A program made the position numbers and the translations under genes. The notes under the pieces are model-generated. The model was not told the DNA's origin. It did not search any database and worked only from the letters and a program-made list of their open reading frames with translations. Of a DNA stretch of 64,000 bases, positions 27,848-37,329 are shown piece by piece. The DNA lies in the NCBI RefSeq assembly GCF_016863275.1, contig NZ_BOOO01000003.1, forward strand, positions 22,419-86,418, read 5' to 3'. The stretch comes from Planotetraspora mira. Lineage in GTDB: Bacteria; Actinomycetota; Actinomycetes; Streptosporangiales; Streptosporangiaceae. How positions within the stretch are numbered: the first letter of the stretch is position 1; every line of letters starts with the position of its first letter.

Positions 27848-29233
27848 ATGCGTTCCTGGGGTGTGTCGTCGAGAAAAGCCGCCGCGCTGATCGGCTGGGT
27901 CGCGCTGTCGGCTCTCGTGCCGGGCGCCGCCCACCTCCGCGCCGGCTGGCGGCGCACCGGGTTCGCCCTGCTCGGCGGTTACGTGACACTCGCCGCCTGC
28001 CTCGCCGTGGTGACGGCGGCCGCCGACGCCGGCACGGCGGGACGGGCGATCGCCTGGCTGATCCCGATCACCGTGGGGGCCCTGGTCGGCGCCGTCGCCT
28101 GGCTCTGCCTCGTGGTGCACTCGTTCGTGGTGCTGCGCCCGGGAACCCTGCCGCAGGGCGCGCAGGTGGTCACCGGCCTGGCCGCGGGCATGCTGGCCGT
28201 CCTGGTCGCCGTGCCGTTCACCGTCGTCGCCGAATACGCGGCGATCTCGGAACGGACCATCGGCGCGGTGTTCACCGAACCGGGCATCCCCGGTGAACCC
28301 GTCAGGCCGGAGGACCCGTGGGCCGGCCGGAGCCGCGTCAACGTGCTCCTGCTCGGCGGAGACGGGGACACCACCCGCGTCGGGATCAGGACCGACAGCA
28401 TCAACGTGGTCAGCGTGGACGTCCGTACGGGGAAGACCGTGCTGCTGGGCCTGCCGCGCAACCTCGAGCACGTGCGCTTCCCGCCGGGCAGCCCCATGGC
28501 GGCGCGCTTCCCGACCGGGTTCCTCCTGCCGGAGTCGCGGCCCGGTTGGCGCGAGGACCTGCTGTATTCGGTGTGGCAGTACGCCGACGACCATCCCGAA
28601 CTCTTCGGCGGGCGCACGAACATGGGCGCCCAGGTGCTGAAGGAGACCATCGGTCACATCCTGGGCATCAGGATCGACTGGTACGCGATGGTCAACATCT
28701 GGGGCTTCGCCAAGATCATCGATGCCCTCGGCGGCCTGGTGCTCAGCGTCGACAGGGACATCACGTACGGCACGTACGGCGAGGGCACGGTCACCGCGGG
28801 GACCCGCCGGCTGAACGGTTCCGACACGCTCTGGTACGCCCGGTCGCGCACCGGGAGCGACGACTACGACCGCATGCACCGTCAGCGCTGCGTCTTCGGC
28901 GCGCTGCTCCAGCAGACGGACCCGGCGGCCGTGCTCAGGCACTTCAGCCAGATGGCCGAGGCCACCGAGGAGATCATCAGCACCGACGTGCCTCGGCCCA
29001 TGCTGGAGCACCTGGTGCCGCTCGCCTGGAAGGTCAAGCAGGCCGGGGTGACGAGCCTGCAGTTCATGCCCCCGCTGATCAGCACGGTCACCCCCGACTG
29101 GGCGCGGATCCGGTCGCTCACCGCCCAGGCCCTCCACGAGTCGGCCGCTCCGACCCCCGCGCCGCACCGGCCCGTGGTCGCCGCGCCCGCACCCGCGTTC
29201 ACCGCCATCGGTGAGGGCTGCGGCGCCGTGTGA
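27848..29233 (+). CDS. LytR-CpsA-Psr (LCP) family protein
   Basis: 461 residues. LCP proteins transfer undecaprenyl-linked glycopolymers to peptidoglycan. The LCP domain begins near VNVLLLGGDGD and includes RTDSINVVSVDVRTGKTVLLGLPRNLEHVRFP, VLKETIGHILGIRIDWYAMVN and the arginine-rich WYARSRTGSDDYDRMHRQR. Unlike common LCP proteins with one anchor, the first 140 residues hold about four hydrophobic segments. The start is uncertain: ATG 27848 is used, GTG 27842 is six bases earlier, and no clear ribosome binding site helps. Glycan genes at the right end of the window may supply its substrate. Confidence 0.85.
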   Translation: MRSWGVSSRKAAALIGWVALSALVPGAAHLRAGWRRTGFALLGGYVTLAACLAVVTAAADAGTAGRAIAWLIPITVGALVGAVAWLCLVVHSFVVLRPGTLPQGAQVVTGLAAGMLAVLVAVPFTVVAEYAAISERTIGAVFTEPGIPGEPVRPEDPWAGRSRVNVLLLGGDGDTTRVGIRTDSINVVSVDVRTGKTVLLGLPRNLEHVRFPPGSPMAARFPTGFLLPESRPGWREDLLYSVWQYADDHPELFGGRTNMGAQVLKETIGHILGIRIDWYAMVNIWGFAKIIDALGGLVLSVDRDITYGTYGEGTVTAGTRRLNGSDTLWYARSRTGSDDYDRMHRQRCVFGALLQQTDPAAVLRHFSQMAEATEEIISTDVPRPMLEHLVPLAWKVKQAGVTSLQFMPPLISTVTPDWARIRSLTAQALHESAAPTPAPHRPVVAAPAPAFTAIGEGCGAV

Positions 29234-29248
29234 CGCCCGACCGGCCCC

Positions 29249-30244
29249 TCAGACCCGGAAGGACTCCTTGGACAGGCGGCGGACCCTGGCCTCGTCGACG
29301 GTGTGGCCGAGGCCCGGCTGGGTGAGGGGGACCGCGACGACGCCGCCGGAGGCGCCGACCGGGGGGACGACGACCTGGGCGCTCTGCGGCGGCTCGGCCA
29401 CGGCGCTCGGAAGCGTGCACCCCGGCAGGCTGGCCACGGCCACCGTCGCCGCGCGGGCCAGTCCCACGCCGAGACCGCCCATGCAGACGATGTCCCATCC
29501 CGCCGCCACCGCCCGGTCGTGCGCGGCGCGCACGGCTCCGAGCGAGCCGAACCGCGACGGGCGCAGCAGCAGCGCGCGACCGGCGTGCAGGCCGACCGCC
29601 TCGTCCAGTTCGGCCACCGAGTGGACCTCCACCGCGACCGGCGCGCTCACCCGGTCCTGCAACTCCGCGCTGGTCAGCAGGTCGGCGAACGGACGCTCGA
29701 TGGCGGCCAGGTCGTAGGAGTCCAGCGCCTCGAGCTGGGCGATGTCGGTGTAGGCGCCGCGGCCGTCCACCGCGATGGCCAGCCCCGGATAGGCGGCCCT
29801 GACGGCGCGGACCGGTTCCACGTCCCAGCCGGGGTGGATGTCGATCGTCACGTGGGCGTAGCCCCCGCCGACGTGGCGGTTCACCCGGGCGACCATGCTC
29901 TCCAGCGAGCGGTCGGCCTGCACCCGCACGGTGGCGATCAGCGACGTACGGGTGCCGCCGAGGGCGTGGAAGACGGGGACTCCGCTCATCCGTCCCCACA
30001 GGTCCCAGCAGGCCATGTCGCCGGCCGCCCCGCCGGGGATCTCCCCGAGCTCGGACGGATGCTCCCAGTCGACGCCGATCAGCGCGGGCAGGGACTTCTC
30101 GAGCGGGGTGTCGGGCGACGGCTGGACGATCTCACCCCAGCCGGCCATGCCTCCGTAGTCGGTGAACTTGACCAGGGCGCTCTCCGGACGCCTGCCGTAC
30201 GGCAGGGTCATCCTGAAGATCTCGAGCTCCCGAACGCGCGGCAA
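29249..30244 (-). CDS. Enolase-superfamily (MenC/MLE-like) protein lacking catalytic lysines
   Basis: 331 residues with the capping-domain/barrel layout of o-succinylbenzoate synthase and N-succinylamino-acid racemase. The stretch HPGWDVEPVRAVRAAYPGLAIAVD aligns with the MenC barrel, but the expected K-x-K before PGWD is T-I-D (133-135), and the second-side lysine of the usual KPxRxGG is Arg228 (LRPSRFGSL). Metal ligands are partly kept: Asp160, Glu183 (AIERPF) and Glu206 at the third site. It follows the MFS gene by 38 bases. Activity by the standard two-base mechanism is not expected, so function is open. Confidence 0.75.
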   Translation of the reverse strand: MPRVRELEIFRMTLPYGRRPESALVKFTDYGGMAGWGEIVQPSPDTPLEKSLPALIGVDWEHPSELGEIPGGAAGDMACWDLWGRMSGVPVFHALGGTRTSLIATVRVQADRSLESMVARVNRHVGGGYAHVTIDIHPGWDVEPVRAVRAAYPGLAIAVDGRGAYTDIAQLEALDSYDLAAIERPFADLLTSAELQDRVSAPVAVEVHSVAELDEAVGLHAGRALLLRPSRFGSLGAVRAAHDRAVAAGWDIVCMGGLGVGLARAATVAVASLPGCTLPSAVAEPPQSAQVVVPPVGASGGVVAVPLTQPGLGHTVDEARVRRLSKESFRV

Positions 30245-30282
30245 TGGAAATCCCCCTTGTTTCAGATCTCCATGGTGCCCGC

Positions 30283-31632
30283 TCAGCGAGCGTGGTCAAA
30301 ACGCCCGGCGACGGCGGCGCCCGTCCCCGCCATGACCACGAGCAGGGCGAAACACGCCAGATAGACGGCCGGCGTGCCGCCGAACCCCGCGAAGATCGCA
30401 CCTGTGGCGGCCACCGCGACGATCGAGAAAACGGACTCGCCGATGCCGAGGGACGCGGAGTTCCTGCCCTCCTCGCCGGGCGCGGACAACTCGAGGACGA
30501 GGACGGACAGCGTCGGGTAGACCAGGCCGACGCCGAGCCCGGCGAGGACCCATCCCGCGAACGCGGCGAGCACGGGGACACTGTCGAAGACGGCCAGAGC
30601 GGTGACCGCGATCCCGGCCGCGATCAGCGCGGTGCCCACACGGAGGACGGTCGCCCTGCCGAACGATCCGCGCCCCTGGATCCACGAGCCCAGCGACCAG
30701 GCCAGCGCGCCTCCGGTGAGGGCGATGCCCGCCTGCGCCGGGCTGAGCCCCCGCTCGGACATCAGGGTGAGAGGGACGAAGACCTCGGTGGCGAAGAACG
30801 CGCCGGCCGCGAGCCCGCGCAGGGCCACGACGGCCGGCAGGCCGCGCGCCGCCCGCAACGTCCCCGGGGGCAGCAGCCGGGGCAGCGCGAGAGCGAGGAG
30901 CACCAGGCCCACGATCGCCAGCGACGAGCCGGGCCACGACGTGCCGCTGCCGTACTGGAGGAGGGCCGCCCCCAGGGCGGCCACCGCGCCCCACACGAGG
31001 GCCGGCACGAAGTCCCGGTTCCCGTCCGTCCCGGCGGCGGGCGGCGCGGTCCCCCGCGGCAGGCCGCGCCACAGGACGAGCGCCGCCGGAGCGGCGAGCA
31101 CCGGCACGCCCAGGAACACCCACCGCCAGCTCAGCTGCTCGGCGACGATGCCGGTGATCGCGGGCCCGACCACCGAGGGCAGCACCCAGGCGGCGGCCAG
31201 CAGCGAGAAGACCCGGGGGTGCGCCTGCGCCGGGTACACCTGGGCGACCAGGACGTAGAGCGCGACGTTGAAAAGACCGCCGCCGAGCCCCTGGATGAAC
31301 CGGCCCGCGAGGAACACCTCCATCGTGGGGGCCGTCCCGGCGATGAGGAGGCCGCCCATGAAGGCGGCGACCCCGGTCCACAGAGGCGCACGCGGGCCCT
31401 TCGCGTCACTCCAGCGCCCGCCCGCGACCGTCGCGATCACTCCCGCGGCCAGGCCGCCGCTGAAGGCCAGGCCGTACAGGTGGTAGCCGTCGAGCTCGCG
31501 CCCGACGACGGGCATCGCCGTCGCCACGGCCAGGTACTCGAACGCCACCAGCGTGCTCAGCGCGACCATTCCGGCGCTCAGGGCGCGCAGACGCGGGGAG
31601 AAGACGGCGGACTCGGTCGACGTGGCTGACAT
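30283..31632 (-). CDS. MFS transporter, drug-efflux type
   Basis: 449 residues with at least twelve hydrophobic segments. The loop 2-3 motif GRWSDAKGPR is the MFS signature, and LSTLVAFEYLAVATAMPVV in the first helix and the GWVLAGLGVGLVYPTLSVLVLE stretch fit exporters of the DHA group. It starts ten bases after the VWA-gene stop, so it may be read through from the five-gene MoxR operon, and leads into the enolase-like gene. Substrate unknown. Confidence 0.85.
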   Translation of the reverse strand: MSATSTESAVFSPRLRALSAGMVALSTLVAFEYLAVATAMPVVGRELDGYHLYGLAFSGGLAAGVIATVAGGRWSDAKGPRAPLWTGVAAFMGGLLIAGTAPTMEVFLAGRFIQGLGGGLFNVALYVLVAQVYPAQAHPRVFSLLAAAWVLPSVVGPAITGIVAEQLSWRWVFLGVPVLAAPAALVLWRGLPRGTAPPAAGTDGNRDFVPALVWGAVAALGAALLQYGSGTSWPGSSLAIVGLVLLALALPRLLPPGTLRAARGLPAVVALRGLAAGAFFATEVFVPLTLMSERGLSPAQAGIALTGGALAWSLGSWIQGRGSFGRATVLRVGTALIAAGIAVTALAVFDSVPVLAAFAGWVLAGLGVGLVYPTLSVLVLELSAPGEEGRNSASLGIGESVFSIVAVAATGAIFAGFGGTPAVYLACFALLVVMAGTGAAVAGRFDHAR

Positions 31633-31642
31633 GCCATGGACC

Positions 31643-32761
31643 TTACGGGTGGCCGCCGGGGGCGGCCATCGGACGTTGGTCGTAGGACCGGCGCTCGATC
31701 GCCGCGGCCATCAGCTCCGGGAACGCGTCAGGTGTGCAGGCGAAGGCCGGCACCCCCATCTGCGCGAGCGCCGCCGCGTTGTCGTGGTCGAACTGCGGCG
31801 TCCCCTCGTCGGACAGGGCGAGCAGGACGATGACCTGGACGCCGGCGTCGGTCATCGCGGCCACCCGGCGCAGCATCTCCTCACGCACGCCGCCCTCATA
31901 GAGGTCGCTGATCAGCAGGAAGATGGTGTCCGCCGGCCGGGTGACGAGGCCCTGGCAGTAGGCGATCGCCCGGTTGATGTCGGTGCCGCCGCCGAGCTGG
32001 GTGCCGAAGAGCACCTCGACCGGGTCGTGCAACTGGTCGGTGAGGTCGACGACCGCGGTGTCGAACACCACGAGCGAGGTCCTGAGCGACCGCATCGAGG
32101 CCAGGACGGCGCCGAAGACGCTCGCGTAGACCACGGAGGCGGCCATCGACCCGCTCTGGTCGATGCACAGGACGACCTCCCGCTGGACGGCCTGCTGCCT
32201 GCGGCCGTAGCCCACGAGCCGGGACGGCACCACCGTGTTCCGTTCGGGCAGGTAGTTCTTCAGGTTGGCCTTGATGGTGCGGTTCCAGTCGATGTCGGCA
32301 GCCCGCCTCGGCCGGGAGGTCCTGGCCGAGCGGTCCAGCGCGCCGGTGACGGCGGCGCGGGTCCGCCGCTCCAGCCTGGCCTCCAGCTCGGCCACCACTT
32401 TCCTGACGACCGCCCGGGCGGACTCCCTCGCCTTGTCGGGCATCACCCGGTTGAGCGACAGGAGCGTCCCGACGAGATGCACGTCCGGCTCGACGGCCTC
32501 CAGCATCTCCGGTTCGAGGAGCAGGCGGGTCAGGTTGAGCCGCTCGATCGCGTCCTTCTGCATGACATGGACGACGGTCGACGGGAAGTACTCCCTGATG
32601 TCTCCCAGCCATCTCGCCACCCGGGGCGCGGACGCGCCGAGACCCGCTCCCCGCTCGTAGAGCGCCGCGAGCGCGGCGTCCATGCCGGCGTCGGCGCCCT
32701 GCAGGGCGCCCTCAGCCGCGCCTCCGAGCACCAGCCTCCACCGGCGTGCCCGCTCGTCCAT
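31643..32761 (-). CDS. VWA domain protein of the MoxR/DUF5682 cluster
   Basis: 372 residues. The N-terminal half is helical (about 1-190). The C-terminal von Willebrand A domain begins EVVLCIDQSGSMAAS with a complete metal-binding MIDAS (Asp201, Ser203, Ser205) and continues GGGTDINRAI and LLISDLYEGG for the other MIDAS contacts. VWA proteins commonly partner MoxR ATPases as substrate adaptors, and here the ATPase is two genes upstream. Its ATG shares one base with the DUF5682 stop (TGATG). A longer open frame upstream is a shadow. Last of the five overlapping genes. Confidence 0.87.
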   Translation of the reverse strand: MDERARRWRLVLGGAAEGALQGADAGMDAALAALYERGAGLGASAPRVARWLGDIREYFPSTVVHVMQKDAIERLNLTRLLLEPEMLEAVEPDVHLVGTLLSLNRVMPDKARESARAVVRKVVAELEARLERRTRAAVTGALDRSARTSRPRRAADIDWNRTIKANLKNYLPERNTVVPSRLVGYGRRQQAVQREVVLCIDQSGSMAASVVYASVFGAVLASMRSLRTSLVVFDTAVVDLTDQLHDPVEVLFGTQLGGGTDINRAIAYCQGLVTRPADTIFLLISDLYEGGVREEMLRRVAAMTDAGVQVIVLLALSDEGTPQFDHDNAAALAQMGVPAFACTPDAFPELMAAAIERRSYDQRPMAAPGGHP

Positions 32762-34908
32762 CACGCTCTCCCCAGGATTTCCAGAACGGTCCGTACGGCT
32801 CCCGCGGCCTGCTCGTCGTCGTCGGCGTCGGACACCTCGTTGGCGGGCATGGGGGCGCCGGATCTGACGCGATCGCCGATCATGCGGCGCTCGGGCGCCG
32901 CGAAGGCCCCGAAGGTACGCCTGAGCAGCGGCAGCACGTCGACGAACGCCTCCGCCGACAGGCCAGTGAGCCAGCCGTCCACGATCGCGAGCAGCCTCGG
33001 GTCGTGGACCAGCAGCAGGCCGCCGCCCGACAGGAAGCCCTCCATCCACGCGGCGGCCCGCTCGGGCGGGTTGCCGGAGGACATCGCCCGTGCCATGCGG
33101 ACGGAGACGTCGTCCACGCTCGCGTCGGCGTCGAAGAGGATGCGCACGATCCGGCCCTCGATGATCCCCGGCAGTCCGGTGCGCCGGGCCAGGTTCGCGA
33201 GGGTCGCCGGCCACAGGTCGCTCTCGAGCAGCCCCACCGCGCTGTGGACGCCGTCGATCAGGGCGACCATCTGCCGGGCCGAGTCGTCGTCGAGCCCGGT
33301 CAGCGCGGGTGCCAGGCCGGCGCAGATCCGCGCGAGCAGCGAGTCGGTGATCGCGGCCAGCCCGCCGCTCCCGCGCACGTCGCCGTAGCGCTGCGCCCGG
33401 ACGAGCGCGGGAAGTGCCGCCATGAGATGGGACACCTGCCCGTCGAGCGCCGCCTTGTCCTTGATCGCCTGGAGGATGTCCGGCAGCGGGCCGGCCAGGT
33501 CGGCGAACAGGCACCGCTCGACCAGCGAGGTCAGATCGGCCAGGGACGTGCCGTCCGCCGCCGCCAGTTCCCTGGCCCGGGCGGCCGCCGCGCCGTCGAC
33601 CGTGATCCCCAAGGGAGCGGCCTCGATGAGGGCGATGTCGAACTCGGGATGCCACTCCAGCGTCCACGACTCCTTGAAGGTGCCCTTCCCGCGGGTCTCC
33701 CGCGTGGTCCCCCACCGCACGCCGATCAGGTTCAGCCGATGCAGCAGGCGGCTGCGCCCGAGGTCGAGCGGCTTGCGCAGGTCGAGGTCGTGCTCGCGCG
33801 GGAGAGCCTCAGGCTTGAGGCGCCACCGCCGCTGCTCCTCCCGCAGGTGGCGTTGAAGCGGGACCATCGGGGTCGAGCCCGGCACGCCGCCGAGCCGCTC
33901 CCCCACGACCATGCGGCGCTGGATGAGCTCCACGGGCAGGTCGTCGCCCTCGCACAACACGGCCCTCGCGGCCTCCGTCACCTCCGACAACCCCGCGAGA
34001 GGCCGGCCCCGGAGCCCGGCCAAGCCCTGCGCGAGCCGTACGGACTCGATCACGTGGGCGGAGGAGACCGGCAGTCCCTCCTCACGCAGGACCGCCGCGG
34101 CGCCGGCCAGCCAGCGCTCCACGGGACGGTCGGAGGCCGAGAACAGGTGGTCGTACCAGCCCGGCGACGCGACGCCCGCGCCGTACCCGCTGCGCGCGGC
34201 GAGCCGCCCGTGCGTCCACGGCACCCAGGTCATGTCGACCTTGACCTTGGGGATGCCCCGTAGCAGCCGCTCGTCCTCCGCCGCGGAGGGCAGATCGGTC
34301 AGCGCGGGGACATGCCACGCGCCGCAGACGACGGCCACGGAGCCGAACCCCTCCTTGAGCGCCCGGCGCAGCGCCCGGCGCATGGCGGCCTCGCGCAGCG
34401 CCTCGGTGCCGGACGGCTCGTGTCCCTCCCGGATGGCCGCCATCGCCTCGGCGACCGCGTGGAGGGTCCCGCTCTCCCCGCGATGCTCGACGACGTCGTC
34501 CCACCAGCGTTCGGGATCGTCGTAACCCGCGGCCCGGGCGAGTTCCCCGATCGGATCGAGCCGTACAGCCTCCTCCTCTTCGGGCAGGGCGAGGCTGTGC
34601 GCGGCGGGCAGGTCGCAGAAGCGCACCTCGACGCCCGCCTCGCGCGCGTAGGTGATCGCCTGCCATTCGGGTGAGAACACGGCGAACGGCCAGAAGGCGG
34701 CCCGTCCCTGCGCGTGCGCGAGGAGCGCGACCGGCGGTTCCATGCCGGGATCGCCCGCCAGCGCGACAAGCGGGTCGGCCTCCGGGGGGCCCTCGATGAG
34801 GACGACGTCCGGCTTGAGCCGTTCGAGTTCGGCGCGGACGGCCTTCGCGGAGCCGGGGCCGTGGTGCCGGACGCCCAGGATCGACGGTGCGGCGACGTCA
34901 GCCCGCAT
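32761..34908 (-). CDS. DUF5682 family protein
   Basis: 715 residues. The N-terminus (ILGVRHHGPGSAKAVRAEL, followed by VVLIEGPPEAD) is the hallmark of DUF5682, a conserved but functionally undefined family; the HHGPGS and EGPPE motifs hint at a catalytic or ligand pocket comparable to TraB/ChaN-type domains. The middle shows VVCGAWHVPAL, another conserved motif with a histidine. The C-terminal half is mostly helical. It overlaps the MoxR gene by 11 bases and the VWA gene by one. Function unknown; the fixed gene neighbourhood implies a joint complex. Confidence 0.82.
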   Translation of the reverse strand: MRADVAAPSILGVRHHGPGSAKAVRAELERLKPDVVLIEGPPEADPLVALAGDPGMEPPVALLAHAQGRAAFWPFAVFSPEWQAITYAREAGVEVRFCDLPAAHSLALPEEEEAVRLDPIGELARAAGYDDPERWWDDVVEHRGESGTLHAVAEAMAAIREGHEPSGTEALREAAMRRALRRALKEGFGSVAVVCGAWHVPALTDLPSAAEDERLLRGIPKVKVDMTWVPWTHGRLAARSGYGAGVASPGWYDHLFSASDRPVERWLAGAAAVLREEGLPVSSAHVIESVRLAQGLAGLRGRPLAGLSEVTEAARAVLCEGDDLPVELIQRRMVVGERLGGVPGSTPMVPLQRHLREEQRRWRLKPEALPREHDLDLRKPLDLGRSRLLHRLNLIGVRWGTTRETRGKGTFKESWTLEWHPEFDIALIEAAPLGITVDGAAAARARELAAADGTSLADLTSLVERCLFADLAGPLPDILQAIKDKAALDGQVSHLMAALPALVRAQRYGDVRGSGGLAAITDSLLARICAGLAPALTGLDDDSARQMVALIDGVHSAVGLLESDLWPATLANLARRTGLPGIIEGRIVRILFDADASVDDVSVRMARAMSSGNPPERAAAWMEGFLSGGGLLLVHDPRLLAIVDGWLTGLSAEAFVDVLPLLRRTFGAFAAPERRMIGDRVRSGAPMPANEVSDADDDEQAAGAVRTVLEILGRA

Positions 34909-35965
34909 CGCGGCAGGCCCGGTAGAAGTCGCGCCAGTCGTCGCGGTCGCGGACCACGGCCTCGAGGTACTCCTGCCAGATCACCCGGTCGGCCACCGGA
35001 TCCTGGATGACCGCGCCGACGATCCCGCCCGCGATGTCGGCGGGACGCAGCACTCCGTCGCCGAAGTGCGCCGCGAGGGCGATCCCGCTGGTCACCACCG
35101 AGATCGCCTCGGCCGTGCTCAGTGTGCCGCTCGGCGACTTGACCTTGGTCCGCCCGTCTGACGTCACTCCTGCGCGAAGCTCGCGGAAGACCGTGACCAC
35201 GCGGCGGATCTCCTCCATCCCGGCCGGGGTCTCGGGCAGTTCCAGCGAGCGGCCGAGTTGGGCGACCCGCCGGGACACGATCTCCACCTCCTCCTCGGCG
35301 CTCGCGGGGACGGGCAGCACGACGGTGTTGAAGCGCCTGCGCAGCGCGCTCGACAGGTCGTTGACCCCCCGGTCCCGGTCGTTGGCCGTGGCGATGACGT
35401 TGAATCCCTTGGCCGCCTGGACCTCGTCGTTCAGCTCGGGGATGGGCAGCGTCTTCTCGGACAGGACCGTGATCAGCGCGTCCTGGACGTCGGAGGGCAT
35501 CCGGGTGAGCTCCTCCACCCGGGCCAGCCGTCCCTCGGCCATCGCCCGCATCACCGGGCTCGGCGTCATCGCCTCGCGGGAGGGGCCCTCCGACAGGAGA
35601 CGGGCGTAGTTCCACCCGTAGCGGATCGCCTCCTCGGCCGTGCCCGCCGTCCCCTGCACGAGCAGGGTGGAGTCGCCGCTGACGGCGGCGGCCAGATGCT
35701 CGGAGAGCCAGGTCTTCGCGGTGCCAGGCACGCCCAGCAGGAGCAGTGCCCGGTCGGTCGCGAGAGTGGCCACCGCGACCTCGACGATCCGCCGCGGGCC
35801 GATGTACTTGGGCGTGATCTGGTCGCCGTCCCCGAGGATGTAGGTGGTCACCGCCCACGGGGAGAGCCGCCAGCCGGGCGGGCGTGTGCGGTCGTCGCTC
35901 TTGGCGAGGATCGCCAGCTCCTCGGCGTACAGGTCTTCCGCGTGGGGACGCAGGACGGTGGTCAC
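34898..35965 (-). CDS. MoxR-type AAA+ ATPase
   Basis: 355 residues. Walker A GVPGTAKT (78-85) is intact. The Walker B position reads ARVEEL instead of the usual LLxDE(I/A), so the metal-ligand Asp is Glu; sensor 1 is VIATANDRDRG and the arginine finger region is SSALRRRFN. MoxR ATPases act as remodelling chaperones together with VWA proteins. The start overlaps the DUF5691 stop by four bases and the end overlaps DUF5682 by eleven. It is the only NTPase in the operon and so its likely motor. Confidence 0.88.
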   Translation of the reverse strand: MTTVLRPHAEDLYAEELAILAKSDDRTRPPGWRLSPWAVTTYILGDGDQITPKYIGPRRIVEVAVATLATDRALLLLGVPGTAKTWLSEHLAAAVSGDSTLLVQGTAGTAEEAIRYGWNYARLLSEGPSREAMTPSPVMRAMAEGRLARVEELTRMPSDVQDALITVLSEKTLPIPELNDEVQAAKGFNVIATANDRDRGVNDLSSALRRRFNTVVLPVPASAEEEVEIVSRRVAQLGRSLELPETPAGMEEIRRVVTVFRELRAGVTSDGRTKVKSPSGTLSTAEAISVVTSGIALAAHFGDGVLRPADIAGGIVGAVIQDPVADRVIWQEYLEAVVRDRDDWRDFYRACRDAG

Positions 35966-37329
35966 GAAAGCTCCTTCGACATGTCATAACGGAACCGCAG
36001 GATGACGGCCAGCTCGGCGATCTCCTGGACGTGGCCGTGCATCGCCGGGTCGAGCCGTTCGCCCGCCAGCCGGATCAGCTCGCCGGCGTTCCAGGGCTGC
36101 GTCCCGGACGTCTCCACGATCTTCTTGAGCACGGCCTTGGCCAGCCGGGGGCCCCAGGGTCGGGCCACACCGCCCAGCATCATGATCATCTGTCCGTCGA
36201 CGGGGTGGCGGACGACCAGTTCGGCGGCTCTCGCGGACTGCTCGTCCGGCGGCAGGACGGCCAGAAGGTCCGTCAGCGGCTCGACCTCGAACAGGGCGCG
36301 AGCCCATCGCGCGTCGTGCTGCAGGATCGCCGCCCGGGTCCAGCCCATCGCGACCTCCCGGGCCCAGTCACCGACCTTCAGCTGAACGGCCCGTTCCGGA
36401 GGCAGCCCCAGATGACCGGCCCAGAAGGCCAGGGGGGTGCGGGCGATCACCTGCTGCAGCCACCAGCCGCGCTGCGCCGTGCCCGCAGGGGGCCGGGGCC
36501 TGACGCCGTCACGCTCCATCGTGCTGTCACACGCCTTCGGCGGATCCGCGCGCAACCCGCCGCCGTCCTTGACGAGGAACCTGGCGGCCCGCTCGGCCAT
36601 CCGCCGCGCCAACCGCGACTCGGGCAGGCGGGTGAGCAGGTCGGCGGCGGCCTGGCGCACCTCTCTCCTTCGGTCGTCGAGCGCCGCCTCCAGAAAGGGC
36701 TCGTCGTCCATGCCCAGGTTCTCCGAGAGGAGGAGCACGAAGGCGGCCCGGTCTTCCGGCGTCTCCTTGTCCCAGCCCCGTTCGAGCAACTCCCGGGCCT
36801 GGGCGGGAGCGGCGGCGCGCAGGGCGGCAAGATAGCCTCTCCGGTCGCCGCTGGTGCCGAACTCCCACAGGTCGCCGGACGGCATGTCCGCCGCCTCGGC
36901 CAGAAGGTAGCTCCATGAGGGGTTGAGCTCCGCGAGCCATCGTCCGCGGGCCCCGGTGAGAGCGCCCAGATGCGATCGGATCGACCGGTCGCGCGCGCCG
37001 AGGTCGAGCAACCCGGGAATCAGGTGGGCGGGGACCCGCACGCCGATCGCAGCCGCGGCCTCCAGCCACTCCGGCAGCAGCCGCGCCTGCTCGCCTCCCA
37101 GCATGCGGGCGAGCCGGTCACCGGCGGCACGGGCGGCGAGCGGACGCGTCTCCTCCGCGGCGGGCGCGGGCGGGTGGCCCTCGCGCGTCCGCCGGCCGGC
37201 GCGTGCCCGCACCACCTGCACGGCCGCCTGCTCCAGCACCTCGCCAGGCGATGCGGAACGGCGGTCGGTGCCCACCAGCGCCGTGGAGACCAGGTCCTCC
37301 CATGTCACGTTCACAGCCGGTGTGTTCAC
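35962..37329 (-). CDS. DUF5691 (helical repeat) protein
   Basis: 455 residues from a GTG (MNTPAVNVTWEDLVSTALVGTDRR) that overlaps the SWIM-gene stop as GTGA. The N-terminal WEDLVSTALVGTDRR is the family's recognisable start. The rest is alpha-helical with HEAT-like repeats (for example EPFLEAALDDRRREVRQAAADLLTRLPES). No catalytic motif is seen; such proteins often scaffold complexes. The open frame extends upstream through the SWIM gene, but the overlap and family start argue for 37329. Confidence 0.8.
   Translation of the reverse strand: MNTPAVNVTWEDLVSTALVGTDRRSASPGEVLEQAAVQVVRARAGRRTREGHPPAPAAEETRPLAARAAGDRLARMLGGEQARLLPEWLEAAAAIGVRVPAHLIPGLLDLGARDRSIRSHLGALTGARGRWLAELNPSWSYLLAEAADMPSGDLWEFGTSGDRRGYLAALRAAAPAQARELLERGWDKETPEDRAAFVLLLSENLGMDDEPFLEAALDDRRREVRQAAADLLTRLPESRLARRMAERAARFLVKDGGGLRADPPKACDSTMERDGVRPRPPAGTAQRGWWLQQVIARTPLAFWAGHLGLPPERAVQLKVGDWAREVAMGWTRAAILQHDARWARALFEVEPLTDLLAVLPPDEQSARAAELVVRHPVDGQMIMMLGGVARPWGPRLAKAVLKKIVETSGTQPWNAGELIRLAGERLDPAMHGHVQEIAELAVILRFRYDMSKELS

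Noticed and set aside
30244..31629. A 461-codon plus-strand open frame opposite the MFS gene
   Set aside because: Composition is Arg/Glu/Gly/Asp-rich without hydrophobic or motif structure, typical of an antisense shadow.
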